From Flavisolibacter sp. (GTDB lineage: Bacteria; Bacteroidota; Bacteroidia; Chitinophagales; Chitinophagaceae): a stretch of 6,096 bases of DNA. Each line of letters opens with the position of its first letter. Positions within the stretch are counted from its first letter, which is position 1. Shown here piece after piece: positions 1 through 6,096 of this stretch. The stretch spans positions 1 through 6,096 of the forward strand of contig JAGIAB010000195.1 of assembly GCA_017745135.1 (NCBI GenBank), read 5' to 3'. The notes beneath the pieces were generated by a model. It saw only the letters and a list, made by a program, of their open reading frames with translations, was not told where the DNA came from and did not search any database. The translations under genes and the position numbers were made by a program.

Positions 1-37
1 ATTGGTGGCTGATTCAAACCTGTTCAAAACAAACTGT

Positions 38-2566
38 TTATTTCACCAAATTCTTAAATGCTGATCCAAAAATTAAATAACCCGTATTTCCTGCAATCGT
101 TCCTTCGTTTTGTCCCCACAAAAACGGCCAGTCGTCGTAGTTCTCAAAATGGTCGGGTTTTCTGAACAATACACCCGGAGCCACATTGCCCGGAATGGCT
201 GCAAAGTCGGCCCGGTTGTTTCCATAAAACACTGCTTTTGGACGAGCAGCACCCACTGCTGCCACAAACGAATAATTGTGATATGGATGACAACCGAATA
301 ACCAGCTAGCAACTTTGAAAGCATGGCTGCCGTCGACAATATCTGGGAAATATTTATTGGCAAAGCAAATGGTGGTGCCAAAATTTTGAATGCCTCCGTT
401 ACCTGCCCAGTTACCAAGGCCGATAGGTACTCCGTACGGATTATCTTTTTCCAAACTCTTGATGTAATCATTGTACTTTACAACATAAGGCCGTAGTTTT
501 TCCTTGTACGATGCATCCAGGTGTGGTATGGCATCTAACGCTGTAAGAAGAATGAAATTAACATTACGGTCAAGTGCAGGCCACAACAGTTGTTGAAACT
601 TATCGAGGTATTGTTGCTCACCAGTTGAAATGTACAGTTGAAGGTTGGTGCCAATATCGCCTGCCCTGCCCCTGCCCAGGCTATCCTGCCTCCTGTTAGC
701 GAGTAAATCTGTTGCCTCTTTCAAAAGTCTTTTTGATTGCTGCAAGGCTCTTGCCGCAAGATCATCGTTATAACCCTTCAACACGCGGCTGACGGCGGCA
801 AACATGGTTGCTGCCTGCAGATCGAGGTTGGGATTACGGCTTGTAAATGCCCACATATTATCCTTAACTCCACTTGAGCGACCATCAGCAGCAATTTCAT
901 AAGGACCGAGAGCCGGATTGTAAGGAAGGCCATCTGTTATGGAAACTGCATCGCCGAGGTGATGATAATTATCCAAAACAGAGTTGGAAAGTGTTTGTGC
1001 CATGTGGCCGATATTCTCTGCTTGTGCCAGCAGGTTCAATGTTCCATGTTCGATGAACTGTAATATATCCGGCGTTCCATCGGGCCGGTGAAGATCCACA
1101 TAACGTTGCTGCTGACTAACAAAAGTCTGATCGCGTAAGGGTTTGAAATATTCCCATGTTTGAACAAAGTTCTGCACCACGCTAATGTTTGAACCGGTCT
1201 CGATATCAAAATCTCCTGCATCGAAAAAACCGCCTACGTTTAATCCCGGGATTTTTTCCAGTGCTTTATACTTGGTATCGGTTGTTGGCCCCTGGCTATG
1301 AAGATCGAAGTGATCGGTGTTTGGCGGCGCCTGGAGATAACCTTCTTTGAAAGGCTCACCATGCCATACCCTGTACGCCTCGTTTACAAACATATGATTC
1401 ATGTGGATGGGAATCCATACATCGCTGGTAGCATCGGTAATTTTATCGTAAACGTTATTTTCAATTAAGAAGTTGTTTGTTTTAAACTTGCCATACTGTA
1501 TATAGTATATGCCCGGAGTTTTAACTGAAGAGAAATCGAATTTTACATAGTTGTATTTAAAATAGTTGCCCCAGGGAATGATATTGCCACTGAATACTTG
1601 TTTAGCATTGCCGTTGTCGTCTATTTTATACAACGATGCTTTAGCGAGCGGTTTGTCTTTTTTGTCAAGTTCAATAACAGAAACTTTTGGTTGAGAAGGA
1701 ATGTAGCCCACCTGGGAGAACCCGATATTTGGTTCCCGTATCCAACCTTTGATGGCGTTTGGTTCAACGGTCCATGTTAGCACCTTGCCTGTTTTACCTG
1801 CCGGCAGCAAACTGCGAACGACAAACCATCCGTTTTGTGCCAACATACGGCCGTCGTAGAGCATAAGATCGGCATCAGGCGAAGTGATTTTCACTAAACG
1901 TCCGGCTTCGTCGGGTGCCAAAAGAAAGTTGCGGCCGGTTTCGAGAGGAAGCGGATCAATAAATCTGCCGGTACCTCTGTCATCAGAAGTTACATATCCC
2001 TTGAATTGTTTAATTTTTTCACTGTTCGGTTTTGTTGTGGTAGTACTTACTGCATAGCGTGGGAATCGATTGATACGTCCATCCATCAAATAAGTCTTTC
2101 CCCAATATTGTGAAGGCAGAAACTCCAGATTAAATCCGGCTTTCCCTTCCAATGTTTTAGGAACGGGTTTATCAAGGTAAACAGAGATCTCAACGCCTTT
2201 ACCCTTAGGAGTAACCACCACCCGCGAATCGAAATCGTAATCTTTATAGCTTAACAAAACCTCAATGGTTTTAGAGGCACGGTCAACTTTCCGGTTGGAT
2301 ACCGCAGGTACCAAATCCCACTGCTCGGGAGTACTGGAAAGTCGTACAGCACCACCTTGCGCTGTTCTAACGCCGTGATGAATCAATTCTATTCCGGCGT
2401 TCTTCTCATCATTAAAACCTCCTGTAAAAAGGTTACTGTACACAAGAACATTGACACCTTGCGTCTCGAAATACTCAAGATCATTCAGTTTCAAATCCTG
2501 GCTGGAAGCATCATTGAATGCTGCCATTACCAGCACTGCAATTGACAGAAATTTTAGTCTATTCAT
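38..2566 (-). CDS. Secreted glycoside hydrolase family 9 enzyme (cellulase-like) with long N-terminal module
   Basis: The predicted 842-residue protein has a hydrophobic N-terminal signal peptide (about residues 1-22, ending ASSQ, no lipobox Cys), so it is probably periplasmic or secreted. Residues about 23-272 form a beta-rich module I do not recognise. Residues about 280-370 (from GFSQVGYIPSQPKVSV) match the Ig-like N-terminal cellulase domain (CelD_N type). Residues about 372-838 are the GH9 catalytic domain: GGFFDAGDFD at 445-454 carries the paired Asp (D449, D452; one is the catalytic base), and WGQNEGTI carries the putative acid E821. GH9 enzymes are inverting hydrolases, mostly acting on beta-1,4-glucans. 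The usual His-His-Arg substrate motif reads NNR (783-785), so the exact substrate may differ from cellulose. The start is ATG with an AT-rich leader and no Shine-Dalgarno. The TAA stop lies 37 bases from the window edge, and no terminator is visible there. Family is secure; substrate is inference. Confidence 0.93.
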   Translation of the reverse strand: MNRLKFLSIAVLVMAAFNDASSQDLKLNDLEYFETQGVNVLVYSNLFTGGFNDEKNAGIELIHHGVRTAQGGAVRLSSTPEQWDLVPAVSNRKVDRASKTIEVLLSYKDYDFDSRVVVTPKGKGVEISVYLDKPVPKTLEGKAGFNLEFLPSQYWGKTYLMDGRINRFPRYAVSTTTTKPNSEKIKQFKGYVTSDDRGTGRFIDPLPLETGRNFLLAPDEAGRLVKITSPDADLMLYDGRMLAQNGWFVVRSLLPAGKTGKVLTWTVEPNAIKGWIREPNIGFSQVGYIPSQPKVSVIELDKKDKPLAKASLYKIDDNGNAKQVFSGNIIPWGNYFKYNYVKFDFSSVKTPGIYYIQYGKFKTNNFLIENNVYDKITDATSDVWIPIHMNHMFVNEAYRVWHGEPFKEGYLQAPPNTDHFDLHSQGPTTDTKYKALEKIPGLNVGGFFDAGDFDIETGSNISVVQNFVQTWEYFKPLRDQTFVSQQQRYVDLHRPDGTPDILQFIEHGTLNLLAQAENIGHMAQTLSNSVLDNYHHLGDAVSITDGLPYNPALGPYEIAADGRSSGVKDNMWAFTSRNPNLDLQAATMFAAVSRVLKGYNDDLAARALQQSKRLLKEATDLLANRRQDSLGRGRAGDIGTNLQLYISTGEQQYLDKFQQLLWPALDRNVNFILLTALDAIPHLDASYKEKLRPYVVKYNDYIKSLEKDNPYGVPIGLGNWAGNGGIQNFGTTICFANKYFPDIVDGSHAFKVASWLFGCHPYHNYSFVAAVGAARPKAVFYGNNRADFAAIPGNVAPGVLFRKPDHFENYDDWPFLWGQNEGTIAGNTGYLIFGSAFKNLVK

Positions 2567-2652
2567 GGCGATAAAAAATAATTTTTCTATTGAGGAGATG
2601 CTAACTTATAAAGGTAACCAAACCGTCCTGGGTACTATGGCAAAAAATGATT

Positions 2653-2681
2653 AAAATATAGTACAAACGATAATTTACCAA
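2653..2681 (-). promoter_or_regulatory. Candidate Bacteroidota promoter for the GH9 gene
   Basis: On the minus strand, TTG (2681-2679) is followed after 18 bases by TATATTTT (2660-2653). This matches 7 of 8 positions of the known Bacteroidota -7 consensus TAnnTTTG, with about the usual spacing to the -33 TTG. Transcription would start near 2646, giving a leader of about 80 bases. Such matches occur by chance in AT-rich DNA. A second weaker candidate, TACCTTTA, lies nearer the gene, but its best upstream TTG is 24 bases away. Confidence 0.35.
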
Positions 2682-2700
2682 TTGTGCAAATCGACATTTT

Positions 2701-2719
2701 CATGCAGTGGCGGTGCATG
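2701..2719. promoter_or_regulatory. Interrupted palindrome, possible operator upstream of GH9
   Basis: CATGCA (2701-2706) and TGCATG (2714-2719) form a perfect 6-bp inverted repeat around a 7-bp centre, GTGGCGG. The symmetry and size suit a dimeric helix-turn-helix regulator. The site lies 19 bp upstream of the candidate -33 element, a position suited to an activator. No regulator that would bind it is identified in the window. Confidence 0.35.
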
Positions 2720-2784
2720 TTGCCCTAATCACTTTTCTATAATTAAAGACAACGACCTCCGATGGCCAGTCTTGAAGAAAGGTC

Positions 2785-2839
2785 AAAAAAAAATTGCTAC
2801 ATGCAGATTGTTTTAACAACAAACAACATGTAGCAATTT
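2785..2839 (-). terminator. Rho-independent terminator of the GH43 gene
   Basis: On the minus strand, AAATTGCTACATG (2839-2827) pairs perfectly over 13 bp with CATGTAGCAATTT (2803-2791) around a 23-base loop. The 3' arm runs directly into a U tract, seen as nine consecutive A on the plus strand at 2785-2793. The stem starts 29 bases after the GH43 stop. The stem is less GC-rich and the loop longer than in textbook cases, but the perfect pairing, U tract and position make a terminator the best reading. It is not bidirectional: no matching U tract is present on the plus strand. Confidence 0.85.
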
Positions 2840-2868
2840 AGTAAGCTCGAAATTTACAAGCTCACATC

Positions 2869-4977
2869 TTATTCCTTGGTATACACAACCCGGTATGTTT
2901 TGACAATACCATTATAATCAAATTCCACAACAGCGGTTCCGGATAATGACTCCGCCTGCTTAACACTCACCTTTACTTTCGAATTATCGGAAGAAGCGGT
3001 TACGGTAGGTATTCCTGTAGTACCGGCGGGAACTTTATAGGTTGCCTGGTAAATATCGTAACCCACAATACCATTGGCATTAGTAGATCGAACAGGAGTA
3101 GCCGGTAAATCGATGGCCTTTCCATTTACAGCAATACTTACTGCTGGTGGCACGTGACGTTCAATTTTCTTTTTCTTCGAACTGAATCCAAGCCCGATCA
3201 AATCAAAAAGTCCATCCGATTCAGCACCTTCAGCAACAAGGAAAATAGCATGCTTTTTATCCAGACGGTCAACAAACTTAGAAACGTCTATAGTGAATTT
3301 CGTTACGTCCTGTTTTGAATTGGCAGGAACAACGATCTCACCGATTTTTTTCCCGTTCCATGCAGCATTGTCCCATGGTCCGTCCAACCAAACGTTCACC
3401 TTAAAGCTTTTTTCAGTTTTTGGTGTGAGGAAAAGATTGAACGCTGTTTTGTTTTTTTTCTTAGTTCCCTTAAAAGCTTTCAATCCTTTTTGATCTTTCT
3501 TAAGCCCGCCAAAACCGAAATATTTATATCCGATAATGTTGCCATTCTTCACAGTACCAACGGGCATGTGATTATCCCATATATCCCAGGAATCCTGTTG
3601 AAGCCTGATATCGGAAAGATAAGAGGCATATCCTGCAGAATAATATTGGTAAGGATCGAGACCATAAATATGAAAACCTTCTGAAGTCACCTCTGCACCT
3701 TTATATTCTCTTCCCTGGTTGTCTTTTGCAGTCCAAATACCATCCGGTGCGTATGGATCATAGCCCGTGATGGAAACAGTACCGCCTTCTGATACCGGTT
3801 TTTCATCCCATTTAACGGCAACCGGAGCTACCACAGCCTGGCGTGCAAATCCAAATCCCCTGGGAGGCCTGTGATAAAACACATACCACTGACCGTTGAT
3901 CAATTCAATACTACCATGCGTGTTATGCCCACCATTCGTAGTTTGCAATGCACTGCCGTCCTGGTTCAGCACCGGCGCACGTGAATCCACTACAACGCCA
4001 CCGCTTTTCCATGGTCCTAAGGGTGAATCTCCATATGCGTAACGCAAAGTGGAGTTGGAACTACCAACGCCATATTCAGGACCGGAGTATCCGCTAAAAA
4101 CGGTAACATATTTATTGCCCACTTTACGTATTGAGGAGGCTTCAAAAAAATTAAATGTTCCTAAATCCTCGTTCGGATAGATTTGAGGATATTGAGTGCC
4201 TGCCGGTTCCCTTATCACTCCATATCTTGAACTGGCGGGTAGAAGGTAACTAATAACCTGGGTTCCGGGCCTGAGCGAATACATAGTTTTCTGGTCCAAC
4301 TGCGCCGCTGAAGACCTTTGAAATCCCCAAAATCCATATGCCCTGAAACCGATTTCATAATCAGGATCTTTTGGATCGGTAATGTATTCGATGTATATAG
4401 CCGGATCAAATCCTAAAATACTACCGGGAATAGTACGTTTTCCATCTTCAGTTAAATTAATGGGAGTAAAAGGTCCGTCGGGGCGGCTGCCTTTACATAC
4501 CATTGCTTCCCTGTTAGGTCCACGGCTGTGCGGATACAGATAATACTCCTTGGTACCATCTTTTCTTTTCACCTCTACCAGGTCCGGCGCATACATTACG
4601 TCCCATTGTCCATCGATCTCGTATGTAAAAATGGGACCTTCATCACGCCAACTGGATAAGTCCTCTACCGGCGCAGACCAGGCCCTGATGTCCGGCCCGC
4701 AATAGCTATTAACTCTCAAATCATGCGATCCAATGATGTAAGCACGGTATTTTCCAGGATTATCAGGATCTTCAAAAACACGAGGCTCGCCATCAGGCAA
4801 ATGCTCCCAAAGCGGTAGATAGGGATTACCTGCACCTTTGTGGACAAACTTTTTTTCCGATTTATTTTTTTGCACGGGGCTATTCTGTGCCCTTACCCTT
4901 GTTGCAGATAGTAAAAATATTGCTGCAAACAATAAAACAACTTGCTGCCTTGTTAAGCCAAATTTGAGTCTCTTCAT
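2869..4977 (-). CDS. Secreted glycoside hydrolase family 43 enzyme with CBM6-like and C-terminal modules
   Basis: The predicted protein has 702 residues, numbered from the ATG at 4977. Residues 1-31 form a signal peptide (basic MKRLKFGLTRQQ, hydrophobic stretch, then RVRAQ). Residues about 48-400 are a five-bladed GH43 catalytic domain. The likely triad is base D62 in PDGEP, pKa-modulating D132 in YAPDL, and acid E279 in FFEASSIRKV; H354 in NTHGS is the usual active-site His. GH43 enzymes are inverting, mostly alpha-L-arabinofuranosidases, beta-xylosidases or arabinanases. Residues about 470-600 (YKYFGFGGL to LFDLIGLGF) look like a CBM6-type beta-sandwich. Residues about 610-702 are a beta-rich domain I cannot name. 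An in-frame TTG at 5007 would add 10 residues before the basic signal-peptide start, so ATG is preferred. No Shine-Dalgarno or clear promoter is visible. The gene has its own terminator. Subfamily and substrate are undetermined. Confidence 0.92.
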   Translation of the reverse strand: MKRLKFGLTRQQVVLLFAAIFLLSATRVRAQNSPVQKNKSEKKFVHKGAGNPYLPLWEHLPDGEPRVFEDPDNPGKYRAYIIGSHDLRVNSYCGPDIRAWSAPVEDLSSWRDEGPIFTYEIDGQWDVMYAPDLVEVKRKDGTKEYYLYPHSRGPNREAMVCKGSRPDGPFTPINLTEDGKRTIPGSILGFDPAIYIEYITDPKDPDYEIGFRAYGFWGFQRSSAAQLDQKTMYSLRPGTQVISYLLPASSRYGVIREPAGTQYPQIYPNEDLGTFNFFEASSIRKVGNKYVTVFSGYSGPEYGVGSSNSTLRYAYGDSPLGPWKSGGVVVDSRAPVLNQDGSALQTTNGGHNTHGSIELINGQWYVFYHRPPRGFGFARQAVVAPVAVKWDEKPVSEGGTVSITGYDPYAPDGIWTAKDNQGREYKGAEVTSEGFHIYGLDPYQYYSAGYASYLSDIRLQQDSWDIWDNHMPVGTVKNGNIIGYKYFGFGGLKKDQKGLKAFKGTKKKNKTAFNLFLTPKTEKSFKVNVWLDGPWDNAAWNGKKIGEIVVPANSKQDVTKFTIDVSKFVDRLDKKHAIFLVAEGAESDGLFDLIGLGFSSKKKKIERHVPPAVSIAVNGKAIDLPATPVRSTNANGIVGYDIYQATYKVPAGTTGIPTVTASSDNSKVKVSVKQAESLSGTAVVEFDYNGIVKTYRVVYTKE

Positions 4978-5036
4978 AATGCTTATAGTTCTAAAATGTT
5001 TTCTCAACGAACGGTTAGATTTATTTGTTATAAATC

Positions 5037-5064
5037 TTAAGAGGAGCTGGCCGAACTCCTTTTT
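5037..5064. repeat. Small hairpin with repeated TTAAGAGGAG motif in GH43 leader
   Basis: AAGAGGAG (5039-5046) can pair with CTCCTTTT (5056-5063) around a 9-base loop, an 8-bp stem with one G-U pair in plus-strand RNA. In the minus-strand (GH43 leader) RNA, one pair becomes an A-C mismatch. The decamer TTAAGAGGAG at 5037-5046 recurs exactly at 5277-5286. On the plus strand, T residues follow the stem, as in a weak terminator, but no plus-strand gene lies upstream. Function is unknown. Confidence 0.3.
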
Positions 5065-5160
5065 AGGATTTTAGATCCATTTTTCTAATTTTCTTTCGGC
5101 ACTTCCAGTAAATTTTTTGAAAACCGAATCATAAAATCCAAAAATTCAAAGAAAAGGGAG

Positions 5161-5202
5161 ATTTCTCATATTACCGTTGAGATTTATCATATTATCGTTA
5201 AA
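5161..5202 (+). promoter_or_regulatory. 21-bp tandem repeat resembling a LytTR regulator binding site
   Basis: Two adjacent 21-bp units (5161-5181 and 5182-5202) agree at 17 of 21 positions, with a shared core TCATATTAyCGTTrA. The first contains ACCGTTGAG (5173-5181), which fits the known LytTR-family consensus [TA][AC][CA]GTTN[AG][TG] at every position. The second contains ATCGTTAAA (5194-5202), which fits at seven of nine. They are separated by 12 bp, the spacing described for LytTR dimer sites, and lie on the same DNA face. The pair is about 185-225 bp upstream of the GH43 start but in the opposite orientation to that gene. Binding is inferred from pattern only. Confidence 0.4.
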
Positions 5203-5293
5203 ATTTTGCCACTGTGCTTTACTGTTCTTTCATCATTATAAAATTGAATGAGGAAGTCTTATTGGAGATTTATTAATTAAGAGGAGATAAATT

Positions 5294-5394
5294 TCACGCA
5301 GAGAGATCTTTTAAATTGTTAGATTTTGTGTCTGCGCAAAATGTTATCCGTAAGAAGTACAAACGACACATTTTTCTCTGCGTCCTCTGCGTGA
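5294..5394. repeat. Inverted-repeat intergenic element with CTCTGCGT tandem motif
   Basis: TCACGCAGAG (5294-5303) and CTCTGCGTGA (5385-5394) form perfect 10-bp inverted ends of a 101-bp element. The right end is a tandem of two nonamers, CTCTGCGTC and CTCTGCGTG (5376-5393), so the left arm could pair with either copy. A nested 6-bp inverted repeat, TGTGTC (5327-5332) and GACACA (5365-5370), lies inside. The element ends 12 bp from the kinase stop. No coding sequence or U tract is evident. It resembles a dispersed palindromic or MITE-like repeat; a role in ending or protecting the kinase transcript is possible but not shown. Confidence 0.6.
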
Positions 5395-5406
5395 CACATT
5401 CTCCAA

Positions 5407-6096
5407 TCACGAAATCTTATTCAGACAAAACGAATGCATCTCATCCGAAAAAAGGTAAACAACGGACAGGCCATGTGTATCCCCGATTCTTTTTACTATA
5501 GCAAGTCCTAATCCTGTTGAAACATTTTTGATAGTGGCAGTACCGCCAAAACGTTTGAAAAGCTTTTGCGGGTCAAGTGCACCAAGTTCAGACGTATTGC
5601 TGATGCAATACCCACCATTGGCGACAGAGATCTTCAATTTCCCGTTGTTATAATTATACTTAATGGCATTGGCTATAAGATTGCTGATTAGTGAATCAGC
5701 AAGAAAAGGATGGATCTTTACCTCAAAGCTTTCACCATAATTTGTTTCAACAGAAAGCTGTTTTTCTTTGATGATCTCATCAAAGAGACGCAGGTATTTT
5801 TGAGTTGTCCTCACGAGGTTAATGGTATCGACCGCCTCGTATTGCTGGTTTTCAATTTTTGCAAGTAATAATAAAGATTGATTCAGTTTATTCAAACGAC
5901 TCAGGGCCTCTGTTGCCTGTACAATAGCTTCTGTTTGCGATGCATCCAGGTTGGTGTCCTGCAGCAATAGTTCCAGTTTAGTTTGCGCAACAGCAAGCGG
6001 CGTTTGCATTTCGTGTGCGGCATCTTCTGTAAACTCTTTCATGGTTACATAGTCGCTGTGAATTTTACGCGCCATCGCATTCAGTGATGCATTCAG
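5407..6096 (-). CDS. Sensor histidine kinase, C-terminal part (5' end beyond window)
   Basis: The window holds 229 C-terminal codons of a two-component sensor kinase. The frame stays open to 6096 (LNASLNA precedes the first internal ATG at 6075), so the start and sensor region lie outside. Counting from that Met, the HisKA dimerisation domain carries the H-box FTEDAAHEMQTPLA with phospho-acceptor H21 (codon 6013-6015). The ATPase domain shows an N-box (SNLIANAIKYN, N132 and N136), an F-box-like KLFKRF (171-176) and a G2 box STGLGLAIVK (186-195). The usual DxGxG G1 box is replaced by CISNTSE; similar degenerate forms occur in Bacteroidota kinases, so activity is not excluded. The protein ends in the normal place with TGA. 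HisKA kinases usually pair with an OmpR-type regulator, perhaps encoded upstream. Whether it controls the downstream hydrolases is unproven; the 429-bp gap argues against one operon. Confidence 0.92.
   Translation of the reverse strand: MNASLNAMARKIHSDYVTMKEFTEDAAHEMQTPLAVAQTKLELLLQDTNLDASQTEAIVQATEALSRLNKLNQSLLLLAKIENQQYEAVDTINLVRTTQKYLRLFDEIIKEKQLSVETNYGESFEVKIHPFLADSLISNLIANAIKYNYNNGKLKISVANGGYCISNTSELGALDPQKLFKRFGGTATIKNVSTGLGLAIVKRIGDTHGLSVVYLFSDEMHSFCLNKIS

Larger units (their letters stand above)
2567..2868. other. Intergenic region between GH43 and GH9 genes
   Basis: This 302-bp gap contains no convincing gene. Reading in the direction of transcription (minus strand), it holds the GH43 terminator, then a 19-bp interrupted palindrome, a Bacteroidota-type promoter candidate, and an AT-rich leader of roughly 80 bases before the GH9 ATG. 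The leader has no Shine-Dalgarno sequence, which is usual for Bacteroidota. The sites are listed separately. Confidence 0.8.
4978..5406. other. Long non-coding region between histidine kinase and GH43 genes
   Basis: I find no credible gene in these 429 bases; the short open frames lack family features and are shadows or chance. The region is AT-rich. From the kinase side it holds an inverted-repeat element, a 21-bp tandem repeat resembling a regulator site, and a small hairpin in the probable GH43 leader. I searched the minus strand for TAnnTTTG-type promoters and found no good match, so the GH43 transcription start is not located. Confidence 0.75.

Noticed and set aside
73..471. Minus-strand open frame of 132 codons inside the GH9 gene
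   Set aside because: It lies in another frame of the GH9 catalytic domain, whose protein motifs are clear; the shadow product has no recognisable motif.
38..4977. Complete polysaccharide utilisation locus
   Set aside because: No SusC/SusD-like pair, transporter or hybrid two-component regulator is present in the window, and a terminator separates the two hydrolase genes.
4978..5007. Longer GH43 start at an in-frame TTG (5007)
   Set aside because: It would add ten residues (MRKHFRTISI) before a typical signal peptide that starts at the ATG at 4977. There is no Shine-Dalgarno sequence to favour the TTG.
5039..5064. Plus-strand intrinsic terminator
   Set aside because: The stem is short, includes a G-U pair, and no plus-strand gene precedes it. 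It is listed only as a hairpin of unknown role.
5316..5501. Plus-strand open frame of 61 codons
   Set aside because: It runs through the inverted-repeat element and into the antisense of the kinase end, and its product has no family features.
1..6096. tRNA, rRNA, CRISPR array or insertion sequence
   Set aside because: I saw no cloverleaf, rRNA segment, spaced repeat array or transposase-like protein on either strand.

Overview
The window looks like chromosomal DNA from a Bacteroidota bacterium. The support is the type of glycoside hydrolases, a Bacteroidota-style histidine kinase H-box (FTEDAAHEMQTPLA), AT-rich gene leaders without Shine-Dalgarno sequences, and a promoter candidate that fits the Bacteroidota TTG / TAnnTTTG pattern. 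I cannot place it to genus. A soil or plant-litter polysaccharide degrader would fit, but that is inference.

All three genes are on the minus strand, so transcription runs from right to left. Positions 5407-6096 hold the C-terminal part of a sensor histidine kinase whose 5' end lies outside the window. A 429-bp non-coding stretch follows (4978-5406). It holds an inverted-repeat element just after the kinase stop, a 21-bp tandem repeat that resembles a LytTR-type regulator site, and a small hairpin. Positions 2869-4977 encode a secreted multidomain family 43 glycoside hydrolase with a CBM6-like module and an extra C-terminal domain. A strong intrinsic terminator (2785-2839) ends that gene. The rest of the 302-bp gap carries a plausible promoter and a palindromic operator candidate. 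Positions 38-2566 encode a secreted family 9 glycoside hydrolase with a long unrecognised N-terminal module.

The GH9 enzyme would cleave a beta-1,4-glucan-type backbone, and the GH43 enzyme would remove arabinose- or xylose-type residues. Together they suggest extracytoplasmic breakdown of a plant cell-wall polysaccharide. No SusC/SusD pair, transporter or mobile-element gene is visible, so a full polysaccharide utilisation locus cannot be claimed from this window. The terminator between the two hydrolase genes suggests separate transcription units rather than one operon. The coding content is of known families. The more unusual signals are the two intergenic regions and the uncharacterised accessory domains.
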